Shown: positions 7,769-17,334, counted from the stretch's first letter. The stretch: DNA of 64,000 bases from Stenotrophomonas sp. MYb238 (GCF_009496535.1 NZ_WIDL01000006.1:62001-126000), one strand, 5' to 3'. Notes: generated from the letters alone by a model not told the origin. Numbers and translations are program-made.

Positions 7769-9172
7769 TCAAACAGGTGGGCCGGATAGTGCTTTTGCCA
7801 GCACACCCCATTGCACGGCTGTCTCGGCCCGCGTGCGGATCAGCGAAGCCTGCGCTGACATCACCCCCGCCTCAGCCTCGGCCACCACCGTGGCGTCCAC
7901 TTGTCCCGCCTCAAACAGACGGCGGCTGCGATCGAGCTGACGCTCCGCGACTGCGACCCCCTCGGTCTGATGCTCCAGTGCGGCGTGCTGCGTATGCCAA
8001 CCGAGGTATGCGTTCTCTACGTCCTGCAATGCACTCAACAAAGTGCGCTCGAACTCCGCGCGCGCAGCTCGGCTGCGCGCCTCTCCGGTCTCGATGCCGG
8101 CACGGATCGCGCCACCATCGAAGATCGGCAACGAAACCCCGGCCCCAAGTGAAAAAATGTTGCCGGTAATGCGCGTCCCCGCACTCTCAACGCGCTGCCG
8201 TCCGCCGCTCAGGTCCAACACCAGCTTAGGGAAGCGTTCGCCTTCGGCTGCGTTCCAGCGCGCGGTTTCGGCTGCGAACTTCGCTTCGGCGGCGCGCACG
8301 TCGGGCCGCTCACTCAGCAGGTCCGCAGGTATGCGTGTCGGTGTCCAATTGGGGGCGGCGAGTGAAGCAAGAGTCGGAGAAGCTGCAGACGCTCCGGGCG
8401 TTTGTCCCGCTAGTACATCAAGTGCATGCGTCGCCTCGCCGCGCGCACGCCGAAGTTGCTCTTGCTCCACACGCAGTGCGACGACGCCGGAGCGGGTTCG
8501 CTCGATGTCGAAGCCGGTAGCTTGTCCGGCCTCGAACTTCCGTTGTGTCAGCAAGACGAGTCGCTCGGCGGATGCCAGCCGCGCCGTGGCGAGCGCTTCG
8601 AGTTCACTGGCTTGGCGCTGCTGCACAGCCGCCGACACTGTTTCAAACGCGACCTGCCAACGCGTGGCAACCCACGCTTGTTCGGCTGCCACCGCATCCA
8701 GGCGCGCACCTTCTGCTGCCTGCGAAAGCCGCCCCGACAGGTCTGCCTCCCACGATGCAGACAACGTGGCGCGGCCATCATTGCCGATCGCAACGTTCTC
8801 TGAATAGTCGCGTCCTCGAGTTGCCTGCGTGCCCGCGGACAACGAGGGGAGCAGGGAGGCCCGTGCTCGCCGCGTGGCGGCCGAGGCCTCGTCGACGCGC
8901 GCGCGCGCAATCGACAGTTCGGTGTTGCGCTCCAGCGCCGCCCGGACTAGGACATTGAGCTGTGGATCGCCGTAGGCCGTCCACCAGTCGACGGGAAGAG
9001 TACGGCGGGGTGATTTGTCCAGGATGCCTTCACCTCCCTCTTCATTTGAGAAATGGGCCGGTACATCCAGGCGAGGCGGATCGGCAGAGTGCGGAGCATG
9101 GCTGCAAGCCGCAAGAAGCATTAGCGGCGAAATCATGGCCATGAGGCGATAGCGTTCAAGAATTTGAGACAT
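7769..9172 (-). CDS. RND-type outer-membrane factor lipoprotein (OprM/NodT family)
   Basis: The start at 9172 gives a proper lipoprotein signal (lipobox LAAC, Cys23 of the 467-residue product); a longer frame to 9295 would run across the divergent promoter. The mature protein has two TolC/OEP repeats with typical motifs: SAGTQATRGRDYSE, ASWEADLSGRLSQAAEGAR in the first half, and IPADLLSERPDVRAAEAKF with FSLGAGVSLPIFDGG in the second. It forms the trimeric outer-membrane duct of an RND pump. It is transcribed away from the TetR-RND operon across a shared operator, so it probably serves that pump. Confidence 0.93.
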   Translation of the reverse strand: MSQILERYRLMAMISPLMLLAACSHAPHSADPPRLDVPAHFSNEEGGEGILDKSPRRTLPVDWWTAYGDPQLNVLVRAALERNTELSIARARVDEASAATRRARASLLPSLSAGTQATRGRDYSENVAIGNDGRATLSASWEADLSGRLSQAAEGARLDAVAAEQAWVATRWQVAFETVSAAVQQRQASELEALATARLASAERLVLLTQRKFEAGQATGFDIERTRSGVVALRVEQEQLRRARGEATHALDVLAGQTPGASAASPTLASLAAPNWTPTRIPADLLSERPDVRAAEAKFAAETARWNAAEGERFPKLVLDLSGGRQRVESAGTRITGNIFSLGAGVSLPIFDGGAIRAGIETGEARSRAARAEFERTLLSALQDVENAYLGWHTQHAALEHQTEGVAVAERQLDRSRRLFEAGQVDATVVAEAEAGVMSAQASLIRTRAETAVQWGVLAKALSGPPV

Positions 9173-9225
9173 GGCAGGTCCTTGCATTCCGAAAAAGTCT
9201 TGACGGACTGTTTTACGCCTTCTAC

Positions 9226-9245
9226 TATACCGTCTGGACTGTATA
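9226..9245. promoter_or_regulatory. Palindromic operator between the outer-membrane factor and TetR genes
   Basis: The 20-base element TATACCGTCTGGACTGTATA is symmetric at 16 of 20 positions, with half-sites ATACcGTC and GACtGTAT separated by TG. It lies 53 bases from the outer-membrane-factor start and 28 bases from the tetR start. That suits a TetR-dimer site repressing both divergent transcripts. The assignment to this TetR is an inference from position. Confidence 0.6.
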
Positions 9246-9273
9246 TGACTCAAGCTTTTTTTGGAGCACGACC

Positions 9274-9915
9274 ATGCCGCCTCGCGCGAAAACAAAGTTG
9301 CCCCCCCCGTCCACCGCCCATAGCAGCACCGATGCGCAGCCCGTTCTCCAGCAAGGAGCCCAGCTAACTCGCGAGCGCATCCTGCAGGCCGCTCGCGAAC
9401 TGGTGCTGGAGGAAGGCGCCAGTCGTCTGACGCTGGACGCCGTCGTCGTGCGGGCCGGGTTGAGCAAAGGGGCGTTTCTCTATCATTTCAAGACCAAACG
9501 CGATTTGTTCGTGACACTGATCGACGAGATGATCCGGGCGTTCGACGCGGTACAAGCCAATCACGAGCGCAGGTTTGCCGGAGACCCGGACCCCTGGCTG
9601 TCGAGCCAGGTGGAAGCGATACCCGACGACGAGATGCAGAAGATGGGCGCAGCGCTGCTCGCGGCAGCTGCGGAAGATCCAACACTTCTCGACCCACTGC
9701 GCGAGTGTTATCGCGTGCAGTACGAACGCGTGCGTCGATCCCCGCGTGGCACCGAGACCGCGGCACTCATCATGCTGGCATTGGATGGCGCCCTGTTCGC
9801 CGATCTCCTGGGTCTGCCGATACTCGCACCCGCAGAGCGGCGGCATTTCTTTCGGGCGCTCCAGGATCTCGCCTCGGGCCATCTCGAACTGATCCCTGCG
9901 AAAGGACACCCATGA
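9274..9915 (+). CDS. TetR-family repressor of the RND/Mla operon
   Basis: The 213-residue protein has a TetR helix-turn-helix at residues 29-78 (LTRERILQAARELV, then LDAVVVRAGLSKGAFLYHF) after a Pro/Ser/Thr-rich N-terminal tail. The C-terminal ligand domain has the helical TetR_C pattern. A GGAG RBS precedes the ATG. Its stop overlaps the adaptor start (ATGA, 9912-9915), so it is the first gene of the operon and probably autoregulates through the palindrome at 9226-9245. Confidence 0.88.
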   Translation: MPPRAKTKLPPPSTAHSSTDAQPVLQQGAQLTRERILQAARELVLEEGASRLTLDAVVVRAGLSKGAFLYHFKTKRDLFVTLIDEMIRAFDAVQANHERRFAGDPDPWLSSQVEAIPDDEMQKMGAALLAAAAEDPTLLDPLRECYRVQYERVRRSPRGTETAALIMLALDGALFADLLGLPILAPAERRHFFRALQDLASGHLELIPAKGHP

Positions 9916-11078
9916 GTCGCGTCCGTAGAGCTTTCATGACCGCGTGCGCACTGCGCTCCTTGACGGTTGCTTGCACACTATTCATTTCGACCCTGGTCTC
10001 AGGGTGCGGAAACTCGCAATCCACCGTATCCGAGCCTCCGCGCGCAGTGAAGCTCGCCGCCGCGCAGTCGGATCTTCCGCATAGCTCCCGCATCGAATTG
10101 ACTGGCTCGGCGCGAGCAACCGAGCGCAGCATCCTAGGATTTGAAACAGGAGGACGGATCGCCAAGTTGAACGTCGACGTGGGTGAACGGTTCGCCCGCG
10201 GTCAAGTCATGGCAGAACTTGATGCGGAACCTGACCGGCTTCGCGTGACGCAAGCGCAAGCATCCCTGGCGGCCGCCGAAGCCGGCCTGATGGATCGACG
10301 TGTACAGACAGATCAACAGCGCCGGTTGCTCGAAAGCGAAGTCATCTCCCCTGCTGCGTTCGAGAGCGCCAAGGCGCAGCTAGCGGTCGCAGAGGGCCAA
10401 GCGCGCACTGCCAAGGCAGCGCTTGGCCTGGCCGAACGAGCACAACGTGGCACGATGATCGTCGCTCCTTTCGATGGTGTCGTGGCGGAAAAGCTGGCTT
10501 TGGCGTTCACCGACATTGCTGCTGGTGCGCCGGTATTTCAGGTCGACGGTGTGCGCAGTGGCACTGAGATCATCGCGAACGCGTCTACTACACAGGCACC
10601 TCACATAGATGTCGGCCAACGCGCAGAACTGTTCTGGAGCGGAGCCGAACAACCAATCCGAGCGGTGGTACGTCGTGTCGGTCTGCGCGCCGAAAATGGC
10701 TCGCTCCTACCCGTGGTGCTAGTGCCTGAAGATAACGCGCAAGCGCGCGCACTTCGGCCAGGTATTCCCGTACAGGTCGTGCTCGACGCACCTGCGGCGA
10801 CCTCCAAGACCTCTCGGCCCGAGACTGTATCCGTCCCTTATGCCTCGCTGGTGCTCGGCACGAAGCCGGGTGAGGCTTCCGTCTTCGTCTACACCCCTGC
10901 AGATAAGAAGGTGCACCGTCGCGCGGTGCGCTTCACGCCGGCACAGGAAGGAGACAGCGCGCGCGTCCTCGCTGGACTTAAGCCCGGCGAGACGGTGGTT
11001 GCCGCCGGAGGCGGATGGCTCACCGATGGACAGCCAGTGACACCACTGGAAGCCACCACTCAATTGACCAAGCGCTAA
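9912..11078 (+). CDS. RND efflux periplasmic adaptor lipoprotein
   Basis: The start at 9912 overlaps the TetR stop and gives a 388-residue protein with a lipoprotein signal ending LVSGC. Adaptor domains follow in order: barrel-sandwich first half (GGRIAKLNVDVGERFARGQ), an alpha-helical hairpin (about 105-180), barrel-sandwich second half (TMIVAPFDGVVAEKLA), beta-barrel and membrane-proximal domain (LAGLKPGETVVAAGG). It bridges the RND pump at 11103 to the outer-membrane factor at 7769. A longer upstream frame exists but would lie within tetR and lacks an RBS. Confidence 0.93.
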   Translation: MSRVRRAFMTACALRSLTVACTLFISTLVSGCGNSQSTVSEPPRAVKLAAAQSDLPHSSRIELTGSARATERSILGFETGGRIAKLNVDVGERFARGQVMAELDAEPDRLRVTQAQASLAAAEAGLMDRRVQTDQQRRLLESEVISPAAFESAKAQLAVAEGQARTAKAALGLAERAQRGTMIVAPFDGVVAEKLALAFTDIAAGAPVFQVDGVRSGTEIIANASTTQAPHIDVGQRAELFWSGAEQPIRAVVRRVGLRAENGSLLPVVLVPEDNAQARALRPGIPVQVVLDAPAATSKTSRPETVSVPYASLVLGTKPGEASVFVYTPADKKVHRRAVRFTPAQEGDSARVLAGLKPGETVVAAGGGWLTDGQPVTPLEATTQLTKR

Positions 11079-11102
11079 CGCGATCCACCAGGTTACTTCA
11101 TC

Positions 11103-14100
11103 ATGAAGATCACCGAGATGGCGCTGCGCGCCAGTCGACTTACCTACTTTGTAGCGCTTATCATTTTCGTCGCCGGCATCGCGACCTTCCTGAATTTTCC
11201 TTCTCAGGAGGAGCCGACTGTCACGGTCCGCGATGCGATGGTCACGGCGTTGAACCCGGGGCTGCCCGCCGAACGCGTTGAGCAACTCATTGCCCGGCCG
11301 ATCGAGGAGCGCTTGCGCGAACTGGCAGAGGTCAAGCGCGTGACGAGCACCGTGCGCGCAGGCAGCGCCATGATCCAGGTCACGATCTGGGACCGCTACA
11401 CCGACTTGGCACCGATCTGGCAGCGCGTCCGGGCCAAGGTCGCCGATTCGAAGGATGCCTTACCACAGGGCACGATGGGGCCTTTCGTCGACGAAGACTT
11501 CGGCCGCGTCGCGGTTGCCTCGATTGCGGTCACTGCACCAGGTTACTCCATGAGCGAGATGCGCGTCGCGCTCAAGCAGATGCGCGACCGCCTGTACACC
11601 GTGCCTGGTATTGAGCGCATCACTTTCTACGGCCTGCAGGAAGAGCGCGTCTATCTCGAGTTCGATCGGCCTAGGCTTGCGCGATTGGAGCTGACACCAC
11701 AGGGGGTGATCGACCAACTCGTCAAACAGAACGTCGTCGCTTCGGGTGGACAAATTGTCGTCGGCGGCATCAATGCAACCTTGGCGGTCAGTGGCGAAGT
11801 GAGTGACGCTCCCTCCCTGCGAGCAATGCCGATCGCGCTGCCGCGACCGCAAAGTAGTACGGCGCCCATGCCGACGATCGCATTGGGTGAACTGGCGCAG
11901 GTGAGTGTGCGGCCAGCCGATCCGCCGGAGTCTGCCGCCATCTACAAAGGCCAGCCCGCGGTCGTCATGGCGGTTTCGATGGCCTCTGGTCAAAACGTGG
12001 AGCAGTTCGGAAAAGCGCTCAAAGCACGGGTTGCAGACCAGGAGAAGCTGCTGCCGGCGGGTTTCGATCTGTCATACGTCACTTTCCAGGCCGATGTCGT
12101 CAAGCACGAGATGGGCAAAATGAACCACGTCATGATGGAGACGATCATCGTCGTCCTCGGTGTCGTCGTGCTATTCCTCGGTTGGCGAACCGGGATCATC
12201 GTGGGCATGATCGTGCCGTTGACGATCCTCAGTGCACTCATCGTCATGCGCGCGATGAACATCGAGCTTCAGAACGTCTCGATGGGCGCCATCATCATTG
12301 CGCTCGGCTTGTTGGTGGACAACGGCATTGTGATTGCCGAAGACATCGAACGCCGCCTAGCCGGTGGCGAAGATCGTAAGCATGCCTGCCTCGAGGCGGG
12401 CCGCACGCTCGCCATTCCGCTGCTCACGTCCTCGCTCGTGATCGTGATCGTGTTCTCGCCGTTCTTTTTTGGCCAGAACGCCACGAGCGAGTATCTGCAC
12501 AATCTCGTGGTCGTGCTGGCACTGACGTTGTTCGCATCGTGGCTGCTGTGCCTGACTGTCACGCCCCTGTTGTGCTACCACTTCGCCAAACCCCACCACA
12601 AGCAGGAGCATGGCGACGCGTATGACACCCGCTTCTACCGTGGCTACCGGCGCGTACTGGAGTGGGTTCTCCACCATAAGGCGGTCTATGTAGCGTCGAT
12701 GATCGCGGCGCTTGCCATTGCGCTGTATGGCTTCACCACCCTGCCTTACGATTTCATGCCCAAGTCCGACCGGCTTCAGTTCCAGATTCCGGTGCAGCTC
12801 GCCCCAGGTACGGATTCGCGCGAAACGCTCGCACGCGTGAAGCAGATCAGTAGTTGGCTGGGCGACAAGAACATCAATCCAGAAGTCTCCGATCACATCG
12901 GCTACGTCGCCGATGGTGGACCTCGCTTCATCCTTAGCCTGAATCCACCGCTGCCGGCATCGAACATCGCGTACTTCGTTGTCACACTGAAGCCGAAGAG
13001 CGACATCGACGCTGTCCTCGCCCGAACCCGCAGCTACTTTGCGCACGCACATGGCGACGTGCGCGCCGAGCCCAAGCGCTTCTCGCTCGGTGCGACCGAA
13101 TCAGGGACCGCCATCTATCGTGTCAGCGGTCCGGATGAGGAGGTATTGTTGGAGGCTGCGTCCAAAATCGAAGCAGCACTGCGCAAGCTGCCCGGAACCA
13201 TCAACGTCAAGAACGATTGGGATACGCGCATTGGCCGCATCGACGTAAAGGTTGACCAGGACCGCGCGCGTCGGGCGGGCGTAACGACTGAAGACATCGC
13301 TGGCGGGCTGGATGTCCGCTACAGCGGCCGATCGATCTCGGTGATTCGCGACGGTGACACCTCCGTTCCGATCGTCCTGCGCAGCATCGTAAGCGAGCGT
13401 CGCAGCACGGCAGACGTAGGCGCGACGCTCATCTATCCCAGCAACGGCGGTCCGGCGGTGACGCTGGCCCAGGTCGCAGACGTATCGCTCGCGAGCGAGC
13501 CATCGGTCATCCAACGGCGCAATCTCATCCGCACGATCACCGTGCAAGGACAGAACACCTCCTACACCGCCCAGGAGATCGTCAACCGCCTGGTGCCTAG
13601 CGTCGCTGCCTTGGACCTGCCCGCGGGCTACTCGGTCGAACTTGGCGGCGAGATCGAGGAAGCTGCCGAATCGAACGCCGCGCTGTCGACCTACATGCCC
13701 CTCGCATTTCTGGCGATGCTGATGCTGTTCGTATGGCAGTTCAATTCCTTCCGCAAGCTCGGTGTGATCCTCGCGACGATCCCTTTCACGCTTATCGGCG
13801 TGGTATTGGCTCTGAAGCTAACCGGCACACCTTTCAGCTTCATGGCGACCTTCGGCGTACTGGCCTTGTTCGGGATCATTGTCAACAACGCCGTGCTGTT
13901 GCTGGAACGCATCGACCAGGGCTTAGCGGAAGGCCTGCCGCGCCATGAAGCCTTGGTTGGGGCCGCGATACAACGACTTCGTCCAATCGTGATGACCAAG
14001 GTCACCTGCATTTCGGGACTGGTGCCACTCATGCTCTTCTCCGGACCGTTATGGACAGGGATGGCGATCGCGATGATCGGTGGGCTGGCGCTCGGAACGC

Positions 14101-14207
14101 TGGTGACGTTGGGCTTGATTCCGTTGCTTTACGAAGTCCTGTTTGGAATCAAGCGAATTGGGCCGTGGAGCCTGAGTGCCGCCACCGCGCATGGAGATCG
14201 CTCATGA
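11103..14207 (+). CDS. RND efflux pump, inner-membrane permease
   Basis: The 1034-residue protein has full RND length and layout: one membrane helix at the N-terminus (LTYFVALIIFVAGIATFL), a large periplasmic loop, a helix bundle at about 335-475, a second loop and a second bundle at 860-1015. The opening SQEEPTVTVRDAMVTALNPG and the helix IIIALGLLVDNGIVIAEDIE (proton-relay Asp) are typical. It belongs to the divergent RND branch with short QEEP motif rather than to classical AcrB. It follows the adaptor by 24 bases and overlaps the next gene by 4. Substrate is unknown. Confidence 0.95.
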   Translation: MKITEMALRASRLTYFVALIIFVAGIATFLNFPSQEEPTVTVRDAMVTALNPGLPAERVEQLIARPIEERLRELAEVKRVTSTVRAGSAMIQVTIWDRYTDLAPIWQRVRAKVADSKDALPQGTMGPFVDEDFGRVAVASIAVTAPGYSMSEMRVALKQMRDRLYTVPGIERITFYGLQEERVYLEFDRPRLARLELTPQGVIDQLVKQNVVASGGQIVVGGINATLAVSGEVSDAPSLRAMPIALPRPQSSTAPMPTIALGELAQVSVRPADPPESAAIYKGQPAVVMAVSMASGQNVEQFGKALKARVADQEKLLPAGFDLSYVTFQADVVKHEMGKMNHVMMETIIVVLGVVVLFLGWRTGIIVGMIVPLTILSALIVMRAMNIELQNVSMGAIIIALGLLVDNGIVIAEDIERRLAGGEDRKHACLEAGRTLAIPLLTSSLVIVIVFSPFFFGQNATSEYLHNLVVVLALTLFASWLLCLTVTPLLCYHFAKPHHKQEHGDAYDTRFYRGYRRVLEWVLHHKAVYVASMIAALAIALYGFTTLPYDFMPKSDRLQFQIPVQLAPGTDSRETLARVKQISSWLGDKNINPEVSDHIGYVADGGPRFILSLNPPLPASNIAYFVVTLKPKSDIDAVLARTRSYFAHAHGDVRAEPKRFSLGATESGTAIYRVSGPDEEVLLEAASKIEAALRKLPGTINVKNDWDTRIGRIDVKVDQDRARRAGVTTEDIAGGLDVRYSGRSISVIRDGDTSVPIVLRSIVSERRSTADVGATLIYPSNGGPAVTLAQVADVSLASEPSVIQRRNLIRTITVQGQNTSYTAQEIVNRLVPSVAALDLPAGYSVELGGEIEEAAESNAALSTYMPLAFLAMLMLFVWQFNSFRKLGVILATIPFTLIGVVLALKLTGTPFSFMATFGVLALFGIIVNNAVLLLERIDQGLAEGLPRHEALVGAAIQRLRPIVMTKVTCISGLVPLMLFSGPLWTGMAIAMIGGLALGTLVTLGLIPLLYEVLFGIKRIGPWSLSAATAHGDRS

Positions 14208-14635
14208 GTCTCTTGCGGACCGCCTCGTGCTGCGCATTCTCAGAATTCGTATGTACCCACGCTTCATCCGTATGTCTCGCTAGGCTTATGCGATTCAGCA
14301 TCCATCCGCTGATCTGGAAATCCTGGTCGATTGTCATTGCCGCAGGGGTTCTAGGAGCGGGCTATCCATTGGGCCTGCGGGCCATCACGGCGGGCGGTCC
14401 GACGCGCTGGGTCGGCCTCTGTGTGGCAGTGACGTGCATGGCGGCCAGCGGCGCACTTTTGTGGCTCGCGCTCAAGCGGATTCCGATCAGCGCGGCCTCT
14501 GCAGCCTGGGCAGGAATCGGGCTACTTGGAAACTTGGGTATCGGCGCCCTCTTGCTAGGCGATCTCGCATCAGTGACGCGCTGGTCTGGCACCGCCCTCA
14601 TCGCAGCAGGCATTGCCTGTCTTAGTTTCGTTTGA
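14204..14635 (+). CDS. SMR-like four-helix protein lacking the essential glutamate
   Basis: The ATG at 14204 overlaps the RND stop (ATGA); a second in-frame ATG at 14288 gives a product of normal SMR size (115 residues) and may be the true start. The protein aligns with the SMR exporter at 6102: GVLGAGYPLGLRA against GLFEIGWPVGLK, and AASAAWAGIGLLG against TAYAVWTGIGAAG. The membrane glutamate required by SMR transporters is glycine here (codon GGA at the GAA position). It may be a helper of the pump, a non-proton-coupled relative or a decaying gene; the four helices are otherwise intact. Confidence 0.7.
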   Translation: MSLLRTASCCAFSEFVCTHASSVCLARLMRFSIHPLIWKSWSIVIAAGVLGAGYPLGLRAITAGGPTRWVGLCVAVTCMAASGALLWLALKRIPISAASAAWAGIGLLGNLGIGALLLGDLASVTRWSGTALIAAGIACLSFV

Positions 14636-14650
14636 TCAAGGAGACCCATT

Positions 14651-15271
14651 ATGAAGAGCAAAACTGCATTGATCCGCGGCGGCATTTTTTTTTGCGTAGC
14701 AGCCGCGCTCTCTGGATGCGCGACCAACAGCATGACGCGCTCCGGATTTCTCGGCGACTACGAGAAGTTATCGCCGACACGATACGAGAACGTACTGATG
14801 TACCGCGCAGCGGGATTCGAGCCCAAGCGTTATGCCGCTGTCGTGGTGGAAGATGCGCAGATCAAGACCGCCTCGGGTCGCATCGATGGGCTCGATGACG
14901 CGCAGCAGCGTGAAGTGCTAGACCATGTGACGAGCGAACTGAAACGCCAGGAAGGCAAAAGTCCCGCCACCCCAGGTGGCACGGGACAGGTTCGGGTGCG
15001 TGTAGCGGTCACCGAACTGCAGACACCGAATCGGGCAGTCAATGCAATGACGACCCTGCTGGTTGGACCCGTGACGACGGGCGGTGCCAGCCTAGAGTTC
15101 GAAGCAGTCGATGTAAGTACGGGACGACGCGTTGCTGCCGCCAGTTGCTTCGAGCGCGGCAACGTCATTAAAGAGTTCGCCGGTTCGTACACATTGCTGG
15201 GTCATGCCAAAGCGGCGATCACGAACTGCATCGAGCGCATCGACAGCGCTTGGCGGGACACGCAGCCATGA
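14651..15271 (+). CDS. DUF3313-family lipoprotein
   Basis: The 206-residue product has a signal ending LSGC (Cys23) and the DUF3313 start pattern SGFLGDYEKLSPTR. AAG-GAG lies just before the ATG. Members are periplasmic lipoproteins without known function. This one is in the middle of an efflux/lipid-transport operon, with its stop overlapping the MlaE-like start (ATGA). An envelope-assembly or substrate-handling role for this operon is inferred from position. Confidence 0.75.
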   Translation: MKSKTALIRGGIFFCVAAALSGCATNSMTRSGFLGDYEKLSPTRYENVLMYRAAGFEPKRYAAVVVEDAQIKTASGRIDGLDDAQQREVLDHVTSELKRQEGKSPATPGGTGQVRVRVAVTELQTPNRAVNAMTTLLVGPVTTGGASLEFEAVDVSTGRRVAAASCFERGNVIKEFAGSYTLLGHAKAAITNCIERIDSAWRDTQP

Positions 15272-16425
15272 GCAACGCTTCACAGGCTTGGCTCCGGCAG
15301 GATGCCATGGTCGGCGGTGATCACAAATGGCTGGCGGGTGGCGACTGGACGATAGAGCACTACGCCAGTCTGGCAAAATCCGTGTCCGCCGCCCGCATCA
15401 GCCATGCCGAGGGGTACGCCACTCCCTTGCTCGACTGGACGCAAGTCCAGAGACTGGACACCGCCGGCGCGGCTCTGCTGGTGGAAATTCTCGGGCCAGA
15501 CTCGATACTCGACCGGCCGGAGGCAGCTCCAAATCTGTCCCCGGATCGCCTCGCCCTAATGAAAGCGCTTGCCGCCGCTGCTACCGCTCAGCAGAAGACG
15601 GACAAAGCAGCGGTGAGCGGGAATCCTCTGCTCCGCGGTCTGGGACGCATAGGCCTGACCGTGGAACAGGGCTGTCGTGCGTGTCTTGGTCTGGCCGGGT
15701 TCGTGGGTCAGATCATCGAAACATGGAGCCGTACCGTTCGTCACCCGCGTCGCTGGCGCACGACCTCGGTGATCGCTCAAATCCAGCGGTCAGCGGTGGA
15801 CGCCATTCCCATCGTGGCGCTACTGAGCTTCATGGTAGGAATGGTGGTGGCGTTCCTGGGCGCAACGGTGCTGGCCAACTTCGGTGCGAGCATCTTCTCG
15901 GTGCATCTGGTCGCCTTCTCGTTCATGCGCGAGTTCGGAGTGCTGCTCCCGGCCATATTGATTGCAGGCCGTACCGCAAGCGCGTATACCGCCCAAATCG
16001 GTTCGATGAAGGCAAATGAAGAGATCGATGCGCTTCGCTCCAACGCGCTCGACCCCATCGAGTTGCTGGTGCTGCCACGCGTGCTGGCGCTTCTTGTGTC
16101 CTTGCCACTGCTCACATTAGTAGGCATCTTGGCTGGCATTGTGGGCGGCGCCACTGTATGCGCACTGAGCTTGGAGATTCCTCCTGCACAGTTCCTTGCC
16201 ATCGTGCAGGAAAAAATCGAGGTGCGCCATTTTCTTGTCGGAATGAGCAAGTCCCCGCTCTTCGCGGTGATGATCGCCGCTATCGGCTGCCATGAAGGGT
16301 TCAAGGTCGCCGGTAGCGCTGAGTCGGTAGGCGACCACACGACTTCTAGTGTTGTGCAATCAATCTTCATGGTGATCCTGATCGATGCCATCGCTGCACT
16401 GTTCTTCATGGAGATGGGCTGGTGA
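15268..16425 (+). CDS. MlaE-type ABC transporter permease with N-terminal STAS-like region
   Basis: The 385-residue protein starts at 15268, overlapping the previous stop. Residues 1-110 form a STAS-like region (LDWTQVQRLDTAGAALLVEIL), as in PqiB/MlaE-fused permeases. The rest is an MlaE permease with hallmark motifs: FLGATVLANFGAS, SFMREFGVLLPAILIAGRT, then AYTAQIGSMKANEEIDAL, and the late GFKVAGSAESVGDHTT. With the next ABC ATPase and MCE protein it should form a lipid or hydrophobic-compound transporter that spans the inner membrane and periplasm. Direction of transport is not known. Confidence 0.92.
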   Translation: MSNASQAWLRQDAMVGGDHKWLAGGDWTIEHYASLAKSVSAARISHAEGYATPLLDWTQVQRLDTAGAALLVEILGPDSILDRPEAAPNLSPDRLALMKALAAAATAQQKTDKAAVSGNPLLRGLGRIGLTVEQGCRACLGLAGFVGQIIETWSRTVRHPRRWRTTSVIAQIQRSAVDAIPIVALLSFMVGMVVAFLGATVLANFGASIFSVHLVAFSFMREFGVLLPAILIAGRTASAYTAQIGSMKANEEIDALRSNALDPIELLVLPRVLALLVSLPLLTLVGILAGIVGGATVCALSLEIPPAQFLAIVQEKIEVRHFLVGMSKSPLFAVMIAAIGCHEGFKVAGSAESVGDHTTSSVVQSIFMVILIDAIAALFFMEMGW

Positions 16426-17243
16426 GCGCGGTGAAGGAAGACACCGACAACGGTGTGCGACACGCTATTGAAGTGCGCGGCCTAGACAACAGGTTTGGAA
16501 CCCAGCAGGTCCATCAGGACCTGGACCTGGACGTGCGACGCGGGGAAATCCTTGGCGTGGTGGGAGGATCAGGCACCGGGAAATCCGTGCTCTTGCGTAG
16601 CATCGTCGGGCTGCAGAAGCCGCATTCGGGCGTGGTCCGTATCGGGGGGCGCGACCTACTGCGAGCCCAATGGCTTGCACGCGCGCGTATGGAGCGAAGG
16701 TTCGGCATTCTGTTCCAGAAGGGCGCGTTGTATTCATCGCTGACCGTCTTGGAGAACGTCGCTCTTCCTTTAATCGAGCATGTCGGTCTGGCGCGGCCTC
16801 TTGCCGAGCGTTTGGCAAGAAGCAAGCTGGGCTTGGTGGGGTTGCCTGCCGGAGCGGGAGACAAATATCCGGCCTCGTTGTCCGGAGGCATGGTGAAACG
16901 AGCAGCACTGGCGAGAGCCTTGGCGCTTGATGCGAACATCCTGTTTCTTGACGAACCCACCGCAGGACTGGATCCAATCGGGGCTGCATCTTTCGACCAA
17001 TTGATTCTGACCCTGCGCAATGCACTGGGTCTCACGGTGTTTCTGGTAACCCACGACCTCGATACGCTGTACACCATATGCGACCGTGTCGCGGTCCTGG
17101 CGAACCAGAAGGTACTCATCAACGACGGCATCGAGGCAGTCGAGCGATTCAAGCACCCGTGGATACAGGAATACTTTCACGGCCCCCGTGGCCGTGCGGC
17201 CGCACAGGCCACTGGTGCTTCCAGCCAAGAGACGCAGCCATGA
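16422..17243 (+). CDS. MlaF-type ABC transporter ATP-binding protein
   Basis: A GTG start at 16422 overlaps the permease stop. The 273-residue ATPase has Walker A GGSGTGKS (48-55), a Q-loop in FQKGALYSSLTV, an ABC signature SLSGGMVKRAALARAL, Walker B ILFLDEPTAGLDP and an H-loop VTHDLDT. The LSGGM variant and the LFQKGALYSSLTV segment are typical of the MlaF/Ttg2A group. It energises the MlaE-like permease of the preceding gene. Confidence 0.95.
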   Translation: MSAVKEDTDNGVRHAIEVRGLDNRFGTQQVHQDLDLDVRRGEILGVVGGSGTGKSVLLRSIVGLQKPHSGVVRIGGRDLLRAQWLARARMERRFGILFQKGALYSSLTVLENVALPLIEHVGLARPLAERLARSKLGLVGLPAGAGDKYPASLSGGMVKRAALARALALDANILFLDEPTAGLDPIGAASFDQLILTLRNALGLTVFLVTHDLDTLYTICDRVAVLANQKVLINDGIEAVERFKHPWIQEYFHGPRGRAAAQATGASSQETQP

Positions 17244-17334
17244 AACCCTTCCGCATCTGCATCATTCTTCCGTCGCGCACGCATTGGGCTGGGCGCACGC
17301 AATATTTACACTCTGAAAACGAGGTGGTCTGATC

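Noticed and set aside
9705-9911. N-terminal extension of the RND adaptor frame
   Set aside because: It lies inside tetR; the ATG at 9912 overlaps the tetR stop and begins a proper lipoprotein signal.
17240-17332. 30-codon frame between the MlaF-like and MCE genes (ATGA overlap)
   Set aside because: No family, no hydrophobic or charged pattern of note, and the MCE gene has its own RBS inside it; it is probably spacer DNA.
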